Source: Actinopolyspora xinjiangensis
GTDB lineage: Bacteria > Actinomycetota > Actinomycetes > Mycobacteriales > Pseudonocardiaceae
Assembly (NCBI RefSeq): GCF_900104475.1
Contig: NZ_FNJR01000005.1
Location: 124,001-188,000 of the forward strand
Reading direction: 5' to 3'
Length of the DNA: 64,000 nt
Each line of letters starts with the position of its first letter. The stretch's first letter is position 1. Position numbers and translations under genes: made by a program. Shown here one piece after another: positions 28,755 to 37,830 of the stretch. Under the pieces are notes generated by a model, which was not told where the DNA came from, did no database searches, and saw only the letters and a list, made by a program, of their open reading frames with translations.

Positions 28755-28842
28755 CCACCGGGATCGGTGTCTACTGGACCACACCCGCCGAGCCGTTGCC
28801 ACGAGAACGGGGAACGCGTGCCTCCGCCGGTTGCCGGGAGGA

Positions 28843-30108
28843 TTATCCCCCCTGGTCGGCATGGGTGTCGTCGGACTCGCGGATCGCCTTCGCGATCGGT
28901 TCCGCCGTCAGCTCGACCTGCCACCGCCTGGCACCACGCTCCCGCAGGTGTTCCGCGATCGGCTCCACCGCGATCTCCGAGGGCGGCTGCCAGCACAACC
29001 TGCGTACCAGATCGGGCAGCAGCAGGTTCTCCACCGGAAGCCTGTTCTCCTCGGCGATCCCGTTCAGCACGTTCCGGACCGCGTTCAGCCTGGCGGCCGC
29101 GGTGGCGTCCCGCTCCGCCCACCTGTTCGCGGGGGGCGGGCCGTCGGTCGGGGCGGCGGTGGAGGGCAGCGCGTCCTTGTCGAGTTCCCGGGCGCCACGC
29201 AGCGCCTCGAACCACTGTCCCGAGCGCCTGCGCTGCTGCTTGCCGCCGAACACCGGCAGCGCGACCAGATCCTCCCTGGTGGCGGGGTTCTCCTGTGCCG
29301 CTCGGATGATCGCATTGTCCGGAAGGATTCGGCCCGGTGCGATGTCCCGGCGACGGGCGATGTCGTCGCGCAGCTCCCACAGCGCACGCACTATCGCCAG
29401 CTGTACCGGGGTCCGCAACCGGTGGATACCGGAGGTGCGGCGCCATGGTTCCGAGCGGGCGGGGGTGGGCGGTGTGGTGCGGACGGCCTCGAACTCCTGC
29501 GTCGCCCAGTCCAGCTTGCCCTGCCTGTCCAGCTCCGCGTGCAACGCGGTACGCAGCTCGACCAGCAGTTCCACGTCCAGGGCGGCGTACACCAGCCATT
29601 CGCGTGGCAGCGGCCTGCGAGACCAGTCGGCCGCGCCGTGGCCCTTCTCCAGCCGGTACGCCAGCAGCCGCTCGGTGAGCGCGCCGAGTGACACCCGTTC
29701 GTAACCGGCCAGCCTGGCCGCCAGCTCCGTGTCGAAGAGCCGGTTCGGGCGCAGGCCGAGCTCGGCCAGGCACGGCAGGTCCTGCGAGGCCGCGTGCAGT
29801 ACCCATTCGGTGTCGCCGAGTGCGGAGACGAGCGGCCCCAGATCCCCGTTGAGCGCGATCGGGTCGATCAACACCGTGCCGCTGCCCTCGCGGCGTAACT
29901 GCAGCAGGTAAGCCCGCTGCGAGTAGCGGTACCCGGAGGCACGTTCGGTGTCGATCGCGATCGGCCCGCTGCCCGCGGTCAGAGCCGCTGCGGCGAGGCG
30001 AAGGGATCGGGGCTGCTCGACCACGGGTGGAACACCACCAGCGGGACGTGTCAGCAACACTGGTTCGGAGCGGTCCGGTTCGGCGGATTCGGGGTGAACA
30101 GCATCCAC
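28843..30108 (-). CDS. rnd: Ribonuclease D (3'-5' exonuclease with HRDC domain)
   Basis: A 421-residue DEDDy exonuclease that trims 3' ends of stable RNAs. The exonuclease motifs are IDTERASGYRYSQRAYLLQL (Exo I, DxE), LHAASQDLPCL (Exo II, Asp) and the Exo III region VYAALDVELLVEL (Tyr-x3-Asp). The HRDC domain follows (LWELRDDIARRRDIAPGRIL), then a C-terminal helical domain. Homologue Rv2681 lies between dxs and DUF3000 in mycobacteria. The GTG start has GGGAG close upstream. It points toward fadA on the same strand with 200 nt between. Confidence 0.92.
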   Translation of the reverse strand: MDAVHPESAEPDRSEPVLLTRPAGGVPPVVEQPRSLRLAAAALTAGSGPIAIDTERASGYRYSQRAYLLQLRREGSGTVLIDPIALNGDLGPLVSALGDTEWVLHAASQDLPCLAELGLRPNRLFDTELAARLAGYERVSLGALTERLLAYRLEKGHGAADWSRRPLPREWLVYAALDVELLVELRTALHAELDRQGKLDWATQEFEAVRTTPPTPARSEPWRRTSGIHRLRTPVQLAIVRALWELRDDIARRRDIAPGRILPDNAIIRAAQENPATREDLVALPVFGGKQQRRRSGQWFEALRGARELDKDALPSTAAPTDGPPPANRWAERDATAAARLNAVRNVLNGIAEENRLPVENLLLPDLVRRLCWQPPSEIAVEPIAEHLRERGARRWQVELTAEPIAKAIRESDDTHADQGG

Positions 30109-30197
30109 GGCTCCCAGACGATACGTCCCTCTGTCGACTGAGGGAGCCGAACGGTCCGATTCACCGGTCCCGGACCGGTTCGATGTGCGTTGTCAGG

Positions 30198-30914
30198 TCA
30201 TCGAATCACTCCGGCCCGCATTGCCAACGCGACCATTTGGGCTCGGTCTCCGGTGCCCAATTTGCGCCCGATCCGCGACAGGTGACTCTTCACCGTGAGA
30301 GCGGACAAATTGAGCGTCTCGCCGATCTCCTTGTTGGATCGACCATCGGCCACCAGCTGCAACACCTCGATCTCACGAGCGGACAGCTCGCGCGGCGTGT
30401 TGTCGGTACCCGGAACCCGGGTACCGGCAGCCAGTACCGGAGCCACGTTCGGATCGGCGTAGACCCCGCCGTCCAGCACGCGGCGCACTCCGTCCGTGAC
30501 CACTGTGGGTGAGGCCGATTTCAGCAGGTAGGCCTGTGCCCCTGCCTGAAAGGCGGCCCGAACCGCGTAGGGGTCGTCGGACGAGGCGAGCACCACGATG
30601 CGTGGCCAGCCCTGGGTACGCAGTTCCGTAACCAGGTCTACACCCGTCCCGTCGGGCAGTCCCAGATCGAGTACTGCCAGATCGCACGGACCGGTGGCCA
30701 AGGCGCGTGCCTTGGCCTCGGCCATCGATGCGGCTTCGTGCACCGTGCCGGCGCCCATCTGCAGCAGCCGGGAGGATATGGCCTCCCGGAGCAGCGGATG
30801 GTCGTCCACCACGAGCACCGTGAACAGCTCTTCCCGCGGATGCGGAACCATGTTAGCCGGCAATGCACCGGCTGGCGTGGTACGAGCGGCCTGACCTAAG
30901 CCGACGGCAGCCAC
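30198..30914 (-). CDS. LuxR/NarL-family response regulator (orphan)
   Basis: A 238-residue regulator with a receiver domain (VLVVDDHPLLREAISSRLL, phospho-Asp in AVLDLGLPDGTG, LLKSASP with Lys) and a C-terminal LuxR helix-turn-helix (LSAREIEVLQLVADGRSNKE, TLNLSALTVKSHLSRIGRKL). The N-terminus carries about 25 extra residues rich in Ala/Gly. No histidine kinase lies beside it, so it is an orphan in this window. The GTG at 30914 has GGGAGGT 8 nt upstream. A response regulator in this position near hemE is common in actinobacteria, but its targets here are not known. Confidence 0.88.
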   Translation of the reverse strand: MAAVGLGQAARTTPAGALPANMVPHPREELFTVLVVDDHPLLREAISSRLLQMGAGTVHEAASMAEAKARALATGPCDLAVLDLGLPDGTGVDLVTELRTQGWPRIVVLASSDDPYAVRAAFQAGAQAYLLKSASPTVVTDGVRRVLDGGVYADPNVAPVLAAGTRVPGTDNTPRELSAREIEVLQLVADGRSNKEIGETLNLSALTVKSHLSRIGRKLGTGDRAQMVALAMRAGVIR

Positions 30915-31386
30915 GTCACTACCTCCCTGGAGTCGGTCGTGCCCCCCGACCGGCACCGGGACTCTCGGCCGATCAGCCGCGCCACTGATCGACCGAAAGT
31001 GGTGTCGTTCAGGTTGTAGCGTAACCGTCCGAGCGGATTATTGGGACGATCAAACGGGTATGTATCCCGATCGAGTTGCCTTCGATGTGACGCTGCCTAC
31101 TTCTTTCGGGTGGTAATAAAAAACAGTGTTAACGCCGGAACGTAATGATTCGATACAGCGCTTTCGATCTTCGTGTGCTCGATCCTTCCGGTCCGGTACG
31201 GAGCACCGGGGTGTGACGCCTCGGTGGTTTTCGCCGAGAGCGAACGGCTCGCTGCCCGGAACAGGCAGGTGGATTCCGTTCGTCCGGAAGGGGCTTCGGT
31301 GACCGGTACGCCCGTGTTGAGCGGACTGCCGGGGCTGGTCCGGCATGAACCGCTTCCCGGCACGGTCTCGCCGCCGGGCGGGCGGT
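30915..31386. other. AT-richer intergenic region upstream of the LuxR regulator
   Basis: A stretch of 472 nt. The part from 31010 to 31170 is AT-richer than its surroundings, with GGTAATAAAAAACAGTG near 31122-31138, and probably holds the promoter(s) of the regulator gene. I cannot place a convincing -35/-10 pair. No gene is visible. Confidence 0.4.
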
Positions 31387-31965
31387 TCAGACGTGCCTGC
31401 GGCGTTCGGGGGTGCGGTTGCCCAACACACTCACCCCTACCGGCGGCAACCCGGCCGCGGCGGTGATCATCTCTTGGAAAGCCCGGGCGTGCGCCGAGAG
31501 GTCGGTCTCCGAGGGGGTCCACGAACCCCGCAACTCCAGCTCGTGCTCCTGAGCCGGCTCCGCTATCTCACCGAACCGGGCCGAGGAGGTCACGGTCACC
31601 GTGCCCCCCAGCGCCGTGTACTCCGCCCGGCACGAGTGCAGTGCCCGCGCCAGCCACGACCACCCCAGTTCCGCGACGCCGGGGTCGGAGGCCAGGTCGC
31701 TGCCCACGTCGGTACGCAGGTAGGCGACCAGTCGCAGCACACCGTCCCAGGACGGCTGCCCGTCCGGGTCGTGCAACAGCACCAGCCGTGCCGTGACAGC
31801 CGTCCCCTCGGGGCCGCTCGCCTCGGCGGCGAGTGCGTGCGTCCACGGTGCGAGCCGCTTCGGGGGGCGGATCTCGCTGAGCTCGATCTCCCTGCGCGGA
31901 GGAGGGGACTTCAGTGTTTCCACCGCGTCCCGGAAAACCATGGGAATCGCCGACATCTCGGTCAC
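31387..31965 (-). CDS. DUF3000 domain-containing protein
   Basis: A 192-residue soluble protein matching DUF3000 (Rv2680): FRDAVETLKSPPPRREIELS and EIRPPKRLAPWTHALAAEA lead into a domain ending ELELRGSWTPSETDLSAHA and a helical C-terminus. The gene is always close to RNase D and hemE in actinobacteria, but no function is established. GTG 31965 is chosen because TACAGT lies 8 nt upstream (31974-31979), suggesting a leaderless mRNA; ATG 31956 is an alternative without a ribosome site. The open frame extends far upstream to 32952 but only by chance. Confidence 0.85.
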   Translation of the reverse strand: MTEMSAIPMVFRDAVETLKSPPPRREIELSEIRPPKRLAPWTHALAAEASGPEGTAVTARLVLLHDPDGQPSWDGVLRLVAYLRTDVGSDLASDPGVAELGWSWLARALHSCRAEYTALGGTVTVTSSARFGEIAEPAQEHELELRGSWTPSETDLSAHARAFQEMITAAAGLPPVGVSVLGNRTPERRRHV

Positions 31966-32695
31966 AGCAGGGGACTGTAGGACCCCTCCGGAACCACTTG
32001 GCGGCGCCACGCCGGAGATCACGAACAGTCCACCGGACGCGTGTCCCCGTATCCGGACGTGCGAGCATGAGGAAGGACTCGTCCCGGCGGATCCGCCGTT
32101 CCGGCCCGGCAACGGAACCGGCCCGTTCCACGGAAACCGGTGGGACGTCGTGGCTCCGGACTCCGGTGCGGTCGCGCGGTGGAGCCGTCCGTCGGCGCTC
32201 GCCCGCGGTGGTCCCGCTCCGGGCGGGTACCGTGCCGCGGTGACCGTGGGAGCGCGAGGCGGTGAACCCGTCGTGGCACACCGCTCGCGTGGGGCGGTGC
32301 GGGCTGTGAGCGTCCCAGCGGGTACGACGCGCGACCGACGCGGCAGGATCCGGCAGAGCACTACCGAGGGGTACTTTCGGAATGGCCCGTTTCGACGAGC
32401 GGCGCGCGCTGCCGACGCCGATGGCGATGGTCCGGACAGCGCGTGACGGGGCGCCGGGCACCGGGGCACATCCCGTGACTTCGTTTCGACGGTCCCCGGA
32501 ACAGGGCGGGGCACGGGCGTTGCCTCCGGAGACCGGACACCCGAACGGGCCGCTCGCCGGAGCCGCCGCGGTACCGGGCGGCCCCCGCTCGGCCGCGCTC
32601 CTTCCCACTCCGCGACACTTCGTCGTGTCGGCGATCGGGGCCCCGCACCGGCCCCACGGCGCCGCCAGCTCTTTCGAACCAGCGGAGGACTCCCG
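31966..32695. other. Long divergent intergenic region between DUF3000 and hemE
   Basis: A stretch of 730 nt with high GC content. An open frame at 32382-32699 on the plus strand overlaps the hemE start by 4 nt but encodes a Pro/Arg/Gly-rich sequence without recognisable features, so I do not call it. No hairpin with a T-tract and no known riboswitch pattern is visible. Confidence 0.4.
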
Positions 32696-33775
32696 ATGAC
32701 CGATCCCACGCACGTCTCCAACCGGCGCCGACTCGACGATGCTCCGTTGCTGGTGGCCGCGAACGGGGGGACACCCGAGCACACCCCGGTGTGGTTCATG
32801 CGACAGGCCGGCCGTTCCCTGCCCGAGTACCGCCGGGTACGGGAAGGCGTCCCCATGCTGCGGGCCTGTCTCACCCCCGACCTGGTCTGCGAGATCACCA
32901 TGCAGCCGGTCCGCAGGCACGGGGTGGACGCCGCGATCCTGTTCAGCGACATAGTGCTCCCGCTCTACGCGGCGGGCGTGGGGCTGGACATCGTCTCCGG
33001 GACGGGTCCCGTGGTCAACCAGCCGGTTCGCGGTGCCGCCGACGTGGCGGCCCTGCCGCAGCTGGAACCCGAGCACGTCGAGGGGGTCTCCGAGGCGATC
33101 CGGCTGTTGCTCGACGAGCTGGGGCGGACCCCGCTGATCGGTTTCGCGGGGGCGCCGTTCACCCTGGCTTCCTACCTGGTCGAGGGCGGCCCCAGCCGCA
33201 ACCACGAGCGCACCAAGGCGCTCATGCACTCCGATCCGGAAACCTGGCACGCCTTGCTGGGCAAGCTCGCCGAGACCACGCTGAACTTCCTGCGGGTGCA
33301 GGTCGACGCCGGGGTGGACGCGGTTCAGCTGTTCGACTCCTGGGCCGGTGCGCTCTCCCCCCGCGACTACGTCACCTACGTGCAGCCGCACACCAGCCGG
33401 ATCCTGCGGGGGATCGCGGAGTACACCGGTGGCGAGGTCCCCCGGATTCACTTCGGGGTGGGGACCGGCGAGCTGCTCGGGGCGATGCACGAGTCCGGTG
33501 CGGACGTGGTCGGCGTGGACTGGCGGGTTCCGCTGGACACCGCGGTGTCTCGGATCGAGCGGCGAGGGGAGTCGCGTCCCGTGGTTCAGGGAAACCTGGA
33601 TCCGGCCGTGCTGTTCGCCGACTGGCAGGCGGTGCGCGGTGAGACCGAACGGATACTCGCCGAGGGCGAGTCGGCCGGTGGGCACGTCTTCAACCTCGGG
33701 CACGGGGTGCTGCCGGACACCGATCCCGAGATGCTGACCAGGCTGGTCGACTTCGTGCACTCCCACCGAGGCTGA
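32696..33775 (+). CDS. hemE: Uroporphyrinogen decarboxylase
   Basis: A 359-residue TIM-barrel enzyme that decarboxylates the four acetate side chains of uroporphyrinogen III to give coproporphyrinogen III. The N-terminal signature [15 protein letters not shown] with active-site Arg residues is present, as are [15 protein letters not shown] (catalytic Asp), [16 protein letters not shown] and the C-terminal [15 protein letters not shown] with the conserved His. GGAGGA lies 6 nt before the ATG. It starts the haem cluster with cgoX and hemQ, the coproporphyrin-dependent route of Gram-positive bacteria. Confidence 0.96.
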   Translation: MTDPTHVSNRRRLDDAPLLVAANGGTPEHTPVWFMRQAGRSLPEYRRVREGVPMLRACLTPDLVCEITMQPVRRHGVDAAILFSDIVLPLYAAGVGLDIVSGTGPVVNQPVRGAADVAALPQLEPEHVEGVSEAIRLLLDELGRTPLIGFAGAPFTLASYLVEGGPSRNHERTKALMHSDPETWHALLGKLAETTLNFLRVQVDAGVDAVQLFDSWAGALSPRDYVTYVQPHTSRILRGIAEYTGGEVPRIHFGVGTGELLGAMHESGADVVGVDWRVPLDTAVSRIERRGESRPVVQGNLDPAVLFADWQAVRGETERILAEGESAGGHVFNLGHGVLPDTDPEMLTRLVDFVHSHRG

Positions 33776-33788
33776 CGGAGGGCGTGGG

Positions 33789-35198
33789 ATGTCCAGGGTC
33801 GCGGTGATCGGCGGTGGCGTGGCGGGGATGACCGCCGCCTACCGGCTGCGCGAGCTGCTGGGGGAGCACGCCGAGATCCTCGTGTTCGACCAGGCCGAGC
33901 GCACGGGTGGGAAACTGCGCACCGTTCGGCTCGCCGACCGCGGTTACGACCTCGGAGCCGAGGCGTTCCTGGCGCGGCGCCCGGAGGTGCTCCGGCTGGC
34001 CGAGGAGCTCGAACTCGACGGCGAACTGGTCCACCCCGGACCCGCCTCGGCGAGGGTGCGCGCCGGAGGCGAGAACCGGGCGCTACCGGCGGGGATGCTC
34101 ATGGGGGTCCCGGCCTCCGGCCGGGCCGTCAGCGGAGTCCTCTCGGACAGCGGGGTCCGCGCCGTCGAACGGGAGCCCGAACTCGAACCGCCGCTGCTGA
34201 CCGGGGGCGACGCCTCGGTCGGCGACCTGCTGCGGAAGCGGTTCGGCCACGAGGTGGTCGAACGCCTCGTGGAGCCGTTGCTGGGGGGCGTCTACGGCGG
34301 TTCCGCCGACGCGTTGGGGCTGCGTGCCACGATGCCGGCGCTGGCCGACGCGTTGGACGCGGGGGCCGAGTCGTTGACCGCCGCCGTGAACGCGGCCATG
34401 CCCGAGCCCACCCCGCCGGGTGCGGACAAGCCCCCCGTGTTCGGGGCGTTCCGGGACGGCTACGACACCCTGCTGTCCGAACTGCGCGAGCGCTCGCGGG
34501 CTAGTTTCGAACTGGGACTGCCGGTGCGCCAGCTGCGTCCGCTGCGCCGTGGCTGGAGCCTGTCGATCGGTACGGCCCCCAGCCCCCGCACCCTCGACGT
34601 GGACGCGCTCGTGCTGGCCGTTCCACCCCCAGCCGCCCGCCGACTGCTCGCCGGAGCGGTTCCCCGGGCGGCCGAGGGATTCGGTCGCATCCGGCTCGCC
34701 TCCATGGCCGTGATCGGTTTGGCCCTGCCGTCCCACGTCGAGCTGCCGGACGCCTCCGGTGTCCTGCTGGCGCGTGGGGAGCGTCACGCGGACGGCACCC
34801 CGTTCACCGCGAAGGCGTTCACCTTTTCCAGCCGCAAGTGGCCGCACCTGCGTGGCGGCGGCGGTCAGGCACTGGTCCGGGCCTCGGTCGGCAGGGGGGA
34901 CCCGGCGGACCTGCGCCCGGACGACGGGGAGCTGGTGCGCAGGGTGAGCGCCGACCTGGCCGAGCTCACCGGGGTCCCCGACGCGCCGCTGGAGAGCCGT
35001 GTCGTCCGGTGGGGTGGTGGACTGCCGCAGTACGGCGTGGGGCACCGGGAGATCGTCGCCGAGATCGAGGACGCGGTGTCCCGGACGCCGGGTCTGGCGG
35101 TCGCGGGTGCCGCGTTGCACGGTGTCGGGGTGCCCGCGTGCGTGGCCACCGGCGAGTCGGCGGCCACGACGATCGCCGATCGGCTCGGAGCGAGTTGA
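33789..35198 (+). CDS. hemY: Coproporphyrinogen III oxidase (HemY/CgoX type)
   Basis: A 469-residue FAD-dependent oxidase that removes six electrons from coproporphyrinogen III to form coproporphyrin III. The N-terminal dinucleotide loop [20 protein letters not shown] is followed by the [20 protein letters not shown] segment (split here as the second FAD contact). The C-terminus has [20 protein letters not shown], closing the FAD site. The gene begins 13 nt after the hemE stop and is almost certainly co-transcribed. Older annotation calls this hemG or protoporphyrinogen oxidase; the presence of hemQ downstream supports the coproporphyrin substrate. Confidence 0.92.
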   Translation: MSRVAVIGGGVAGMTAAYRLRELLGEHAEILVFDQAERTGGKLRTVRLADRGYDLGAEAFLARRPEVLRLAEELELDGELVHPGPASARVRAGGENRALPAGMLMGVPASGRAVSGVLSDSGVRAVEREPELEPPLLTGGDASVGDLLRKRFGHEVVERLVEPLLGGVYGGSADALGLRATMPALADALDAGAESLTAAVNAAMPEPTPPGADKPPVFGAFRDGYDTLLSELRERSRASFELGLPVRQLRPLRRGWSLSIGTAPSPRTLDVDALVLAVPPPAARRLLAGAVPRAAEGFGRIRLASMAVIGLALPSHVELPDASGVLLARGERHADGTPFTAKAFTFSSRKWPHLRGGGGQALVRASVGRGDPADLRPDDGELVRRVSADLAELTGVPDAPLESRVVRWGGGLPQYGVGHREIVAEIEDAVSRTPGLAVAGAALHGVGVPACVATGESAATTIADRLGAS

Positions 35199-35256
35199 GG
35201 CACACTCCCGCCGACCTCCCGACGGCGGCCGAGCCGCCCGGTGGCAGACTGGCGTC

Positions 35257-35955
35257 ATGGCCCGCCTGAACTACGCCGAGTTGAACGAGACCATCCGTTA
35301 CACCATGTGGTCGGTGTTCCGCGTCCGGCCCGGGGAGCTCCCCGAGGACCGGGAGAAGGCCGGGGTGACCACCAGGCGGTTCCTGGAAGGGGTCGAGGAG
35401 TCCTCGGACCTGGTGGTGCGCGGCCTCTACGACGTCTCCGGGATGCGCGCCGACGCCGACTTCCTGATCTGGTGGCACGCCTCCCGGATCGAGGACCTGC
35501 AGGCTGCCTACTCGGACTTCCGGCGCGACACGCCGCTCGGCCGGGCCAGTGAGCCGGTGTGGAGCAACGTGGCCGTGCACCGCCCCGCTGAATTCAACAA
35601 GAGCCACGTGCCCGCGTTCATCGCGGGGGAGGAGCCGCGTGCCTACGTCTGCGTCTACCCGTTCGTGCGTTCCTACGAGTGGTACCTGCTCCCGGACGAG
35701 GAACGCCGGGACATGCTCGTCGAGCACGGCAAGGAGGCCCGCGACTACCCGGACGTGCGGGCGAACACCGTTCCCGCCTTCGCGCTGGGCGACTACGAGT
35801 GGATTCTGTCCTTCGAGGCCGATGAGCTCCACCGGCTCGTCGACCTGATGCGGCACCTGCGCGGGACCCAGGCCCGGCTGCACGTGCGTGAGGAGACCCC
35901 GTTCTACACCGGCCCGCGTGTCGGCGCTGAGGACCTGGTCGCGCGGTTGCCGTGA
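35257..35955 (+). CDS. hemQ: Haem-forming coproporphyrin decarboxylase (chlorite dismutase family)
   Basis: A 232-residue protein of the HemQ/ChdC family, which converts coproporphyrin-iron III to haem b with peroxide, the last step of the pathway started by hemE. Family regions seen: [20 protein letters not shown], the [14 protein letters not shown] segment, [20 protein letters not shown] with a conserved His, and [20 protein letters not shown] containing the catalytic Tyr expected in actinobacterial enzymes. Homologue Rv2676c. There is no strong ribosome site; CAGACT lies 6 nt upstream, so a leaderless start is possible, or the ORF is translated within the operon mRNA. Confidence 0.95.
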   Translation: MARLNYAELNETIRYTMWSVFRVRPGELPEDREKAGVTTRRFLEGVEESSDLVVRGLYDVSGMRADADFLIWWHASRIEDLQAAYSDFRRDTPLGRASEPVWSNVAVHRPAEFNKSHVPAFIAGEEPRAYVCVYPFVRSYEWYLLPDEERRDMLVEHGKEARDYPDVRANTVPAFALGDYEWILSFEADELHRLVDLMRHLRGTQARLHVREETPFYTGPRVGAEDLVARLP

Positions 35956-36497
35956 GGTTCTGTGCGGCGTCGGACGTCTTGTCGATCCGGTGCTCGTGCC
36001 GCTTCGTGGTCGTGTTCCGGTGCGGTGGCTCGTCCGGACGTGGCTGAGGGGGCCGTCCCGCCGCTCCCGTGTCGCCGGTGGGTCGTTGTTCGCGTGATCC
36101 CGCCCCTCGGAAGACCGCGTCGGCGGCAGCGGCCCGAACCGGATCTCCTCGCTGAGCGGGAGCGAGCGCTCGGGACGAACACGGGAACCGGTGTGACCGT
36201 CGCCAGTTTCTTCGAAACCCCGGAGACGGATCCTCGGTGAAACCGTGGCCGTCACCGTGGTTTCGACCGTCCGCTCTTTCCCGCTCCCGAGGCGACCGCG
36301 AATCGTCAGGTGTGGTCGGGGTTCCGGCGGCGCCACGCACGTCGTCCCGGCTTCGCGGTGGCTGACGGTGACCGGCCTGCCCCGCCCGGGCGTCGGGGAA
36401 CCCCGGCCGGAACCCTCCCCACCTGGGCGAGGGCGCTACGCGTCACCTCCCGGGTGAGTCGCTGCCGGCCGGAGTTCCGCCCGCCCGATCGCTTCCG
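35956..36497. other. Intergenic region between convergent hemQ and msrB
   Basis: A stretch of 542 nt in which I see no gene, no clear terminator and no repeat. Open frames here are short and lack recognisable features. Confidence 0.4.
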
Positions 36498-36926
36498 TCA
36501 AGCGTTCTCGTCCGGCTCCAGCCGCAGTGCGACGGAGTTGATGCAGTAGCGCTGGTCGGTGGGGGTGGGGTAGCCCTCACCCTCGAAGACGTGCCCCAGG
36601 TGGCTGTGGCAGGACGCGCACAGCACCTCCACCCGCACCATCCCGTGGGACCGGTCCTCCCGCAGCAGGACGGCCTCCGAGTCGCTGGGGTCCCAGAAGG
36701 AGGGCCAGCCGCAGTGCGACTCGAACTTGGTGCCGCTGCGGAAGAGTTCGGCGCCGCAGGCGCGGCACTCGTAGACGCCCGACGTCTTCTCCTCCACGTA
36801 ATCACCGCTGTACGGGGCCTCAGTGGCTCCGTTGCGCAGCACGGCGTACTCCTCCTGGCTGAGCTGTTCGCGCCACTGCTGTTCCGACTTGACGACCTTC
36901 GGGGTGGCTCCCACTACCGGATCCAT
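36498..36926 (-). CDS. msrB: Peptide-methionine (R)-S-oxide reductase MsrB
   Basis: A 142-residue enzyme that reduces the R-epimer of methionine sulfoxide in oxidised proteins. Visible: the structural zinc ligands in YECRACGAELF and VLCASCHSHLGHVF, the SHCGWPSFW substrate pocket, and the catalytic Cys in RYCINSVALRL. Homologue Rv2674. The ATG follows directly after GGAGGT, too close to act as a ribosome site, while TATCGT lies 6 nt before the ATG; a leaderless transcript is more plausible. GTG 12 nt downstream is another possible start. Confidence 0.95.
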   Translation of the reverse strand: MDPVVGATPKVVKSEQQWREQLSQEEYAVLRNGATEAPYSGDYVEEKTSGVYECRACGAELFRSGTKFESHCGWPSFWDPSDSEAVLLREDRSHGMVRVEVLCASCHSHLGHVFEGEGYPTPTDQRYCINSVALRLEPDENA

Positions 36927-36990
36927 ACCTCCACGATAGTTCCGTGTGCCGGCGGCGGCACCGTAGGCGAGGGGATCTCGGGGACGGATC

Positions 36991-37299
36991 TCAGGCTGAG
37001 AACGCGGCCACCACGAAGACCAGGGCGTTCCATATCGTGAAGACCACTCCGAGCAGGATCAGGGCGACCACGACCACCGCGAGCAGTCTGCGCTCGCCCC
37101 GCAGCCGGTTCGCGCTCTGCGCGAACTCGTCGACTCCCTGCAACATGCCCTCGACGGTGGCCCGGGAGCCGCAGTGCTGCATCCGGTCCAGATGCGCGGC
37201 GAACGCCTGCGCCTCCGGGTCGTGCGGGTCGAGTCCTATCAGGTCGTCGGCGAAACGGCCGGCCGGCTCGTCCGGTTCGCCGTGCTCGGCGCGTGCCAT
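36991..37299 (-). CDS. Small protein with C-terminal membrane helix, unknown function
   Basis: A 102-residue protein. The first ~75 residues are hydrophilic and acidic (RFADDLIGLDPHDPEAQAFA, LDRMQHCGSRATVEGMLQ); residues ~78-98 form a single hydrophobic helix (RRLLAVVVVALILLGVVFTI). It looks like a tail-anchored membrane protein. TACCGT lies 6 nt before the ATG (37306-37311), suggesting a leaderless mRNA. It lies 64 nt from msrB on the same strand and is divergent from the Cys-rich peptide gene. I do not recognise a family. Confidence 0.7.
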   Translation of the reverse strand: MARAEHGEPDEPAGRFADDLIGLDPHDPEAQAFAAHLDRMQHCGSRATVEGMLQGVDEFAQSANRLRGERRLLAVVVVALILLGVVFTIWNALVFVVAAFSA

Positions 37300-37475
37300 A
37301 TCCCCACGGTAACCGTACGTGCTCCTCCGTGCGTTCCTTTCGTCCCGGGCGGAACCCACCTGATCGGTACGGATGCCGTCGAGGAGCCCGTCAGCGGAAC
37401 GACGTGGCGGCCATGGTGTTCATCGACGTTTTGTCGCCCGTCCAGCGGTATCGGTGGCCCGGGAAGCGGGGCAGG

Positions 37476-37489
37476 ATCGATGTGTCGAT
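37476..37489. promoter_or_regulatory. Inverted repeat upstream of the Cys-rich peptide gene
   Basis: ATCGA-TGTG-TCGAT forms a palindrome 23 nt before the ATG at 37513; flanking CAGG and CCTG extend it imperfectly. It could be an operator or an mRNA hairpin that hides the upstream leader. No regulator is assigned. Confidence 0.35.
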
Positions 37490-37512
37490 ATTCCTGCGAC
37501 AGGGAGGCCGTC

Positions 37513-37617
37513 ATGGAGCAAGCCGTGGCACAGACCGCGACGGAGACACAGTTCGGCGGCTGCAGCTGCTGCGCCAGTTGCAGCGGACCGTCCTGCGGGT
37601 GCTGCAGCAGCTGCTGA
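37513..37617 (+). CDS. 34-residue Cys-rich peptide with duplicated CxCCxxC motif
   Basis: A gene too short for ordinary ORF cut-offs. The peptide has a 16-residue hydrophilic N-terminus (MEQAVAQTATETQFGG) and an 18-residue C-terminal part made only of Cys, Ser, Gly, Ala and Pro, with 8 Cys arranged CSCCASC-SGPS-CGCCSSC. GGGAGG lies 5 nt before the ATG, an excellent ribosome site, and the codons follow local high-GC usage. Two readings are possible: a metallothionein-like thiolate peptide, or a ribosomally made peptide precursor with a GG-type leader end and a heterocyclisable or lanthionine-type core. No YcaO, LanM/LanB or radical-SAM enzyme is encoded elsewhere in this window, which favours the first reading or a distant partner. 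Confidence 0.65.
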   Translation: MEQAVAQTATETQFGGCSCCASCSGPSCGCCSSC

Positions 37618-37811
37618 CAGGACTTCGTCGACCCGACCCCGGTGGGTGGGGGTGGTTGCCGGCAGCCCCCACCGACTCCCGATCCGGCAGACTCGGAACC
37701 GGTCGTGCATCCACGACCCAGCCGGGCCTTCGCGGTGAGTGCGAGTCGCGGGGAGCACGCTGCGGCCGTGCCGGTCGCCGGGACGGGGGCGTCACGACGA
37801 CCGGCGGGGTC

Positions 37812-37823
37812 GGGGGGGGGGGG
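37812..37823 (+). repeat. Run of 12 G residues
   Basis: A homopolymer of 12 G lies 7 nt beyond the stop codon of the TAP-like hydrolase gene. It is the longest homopolymer in the window and a possible slippage or sequencing-error site. It does not change a reading frame that I call. Confidence 0.8.
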
Positions 37824-37830
37824 CGGTGGA

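Noticed and set aside
24660-29704. Two very long plus-strand frames (24660-26558 and 27395-29704)
   Set aside because: They are antisense to fadB, fadA and RNase D, whose motifs are clear. The products lack any recognisable features.
32382-32699. 105-codon frame overlapping the hemE start by 4 nt
   Set aside because: The overlap resembles translational coupling, but the product is Pro/Gly/Arg-rich with no family features and no good ribosome site.
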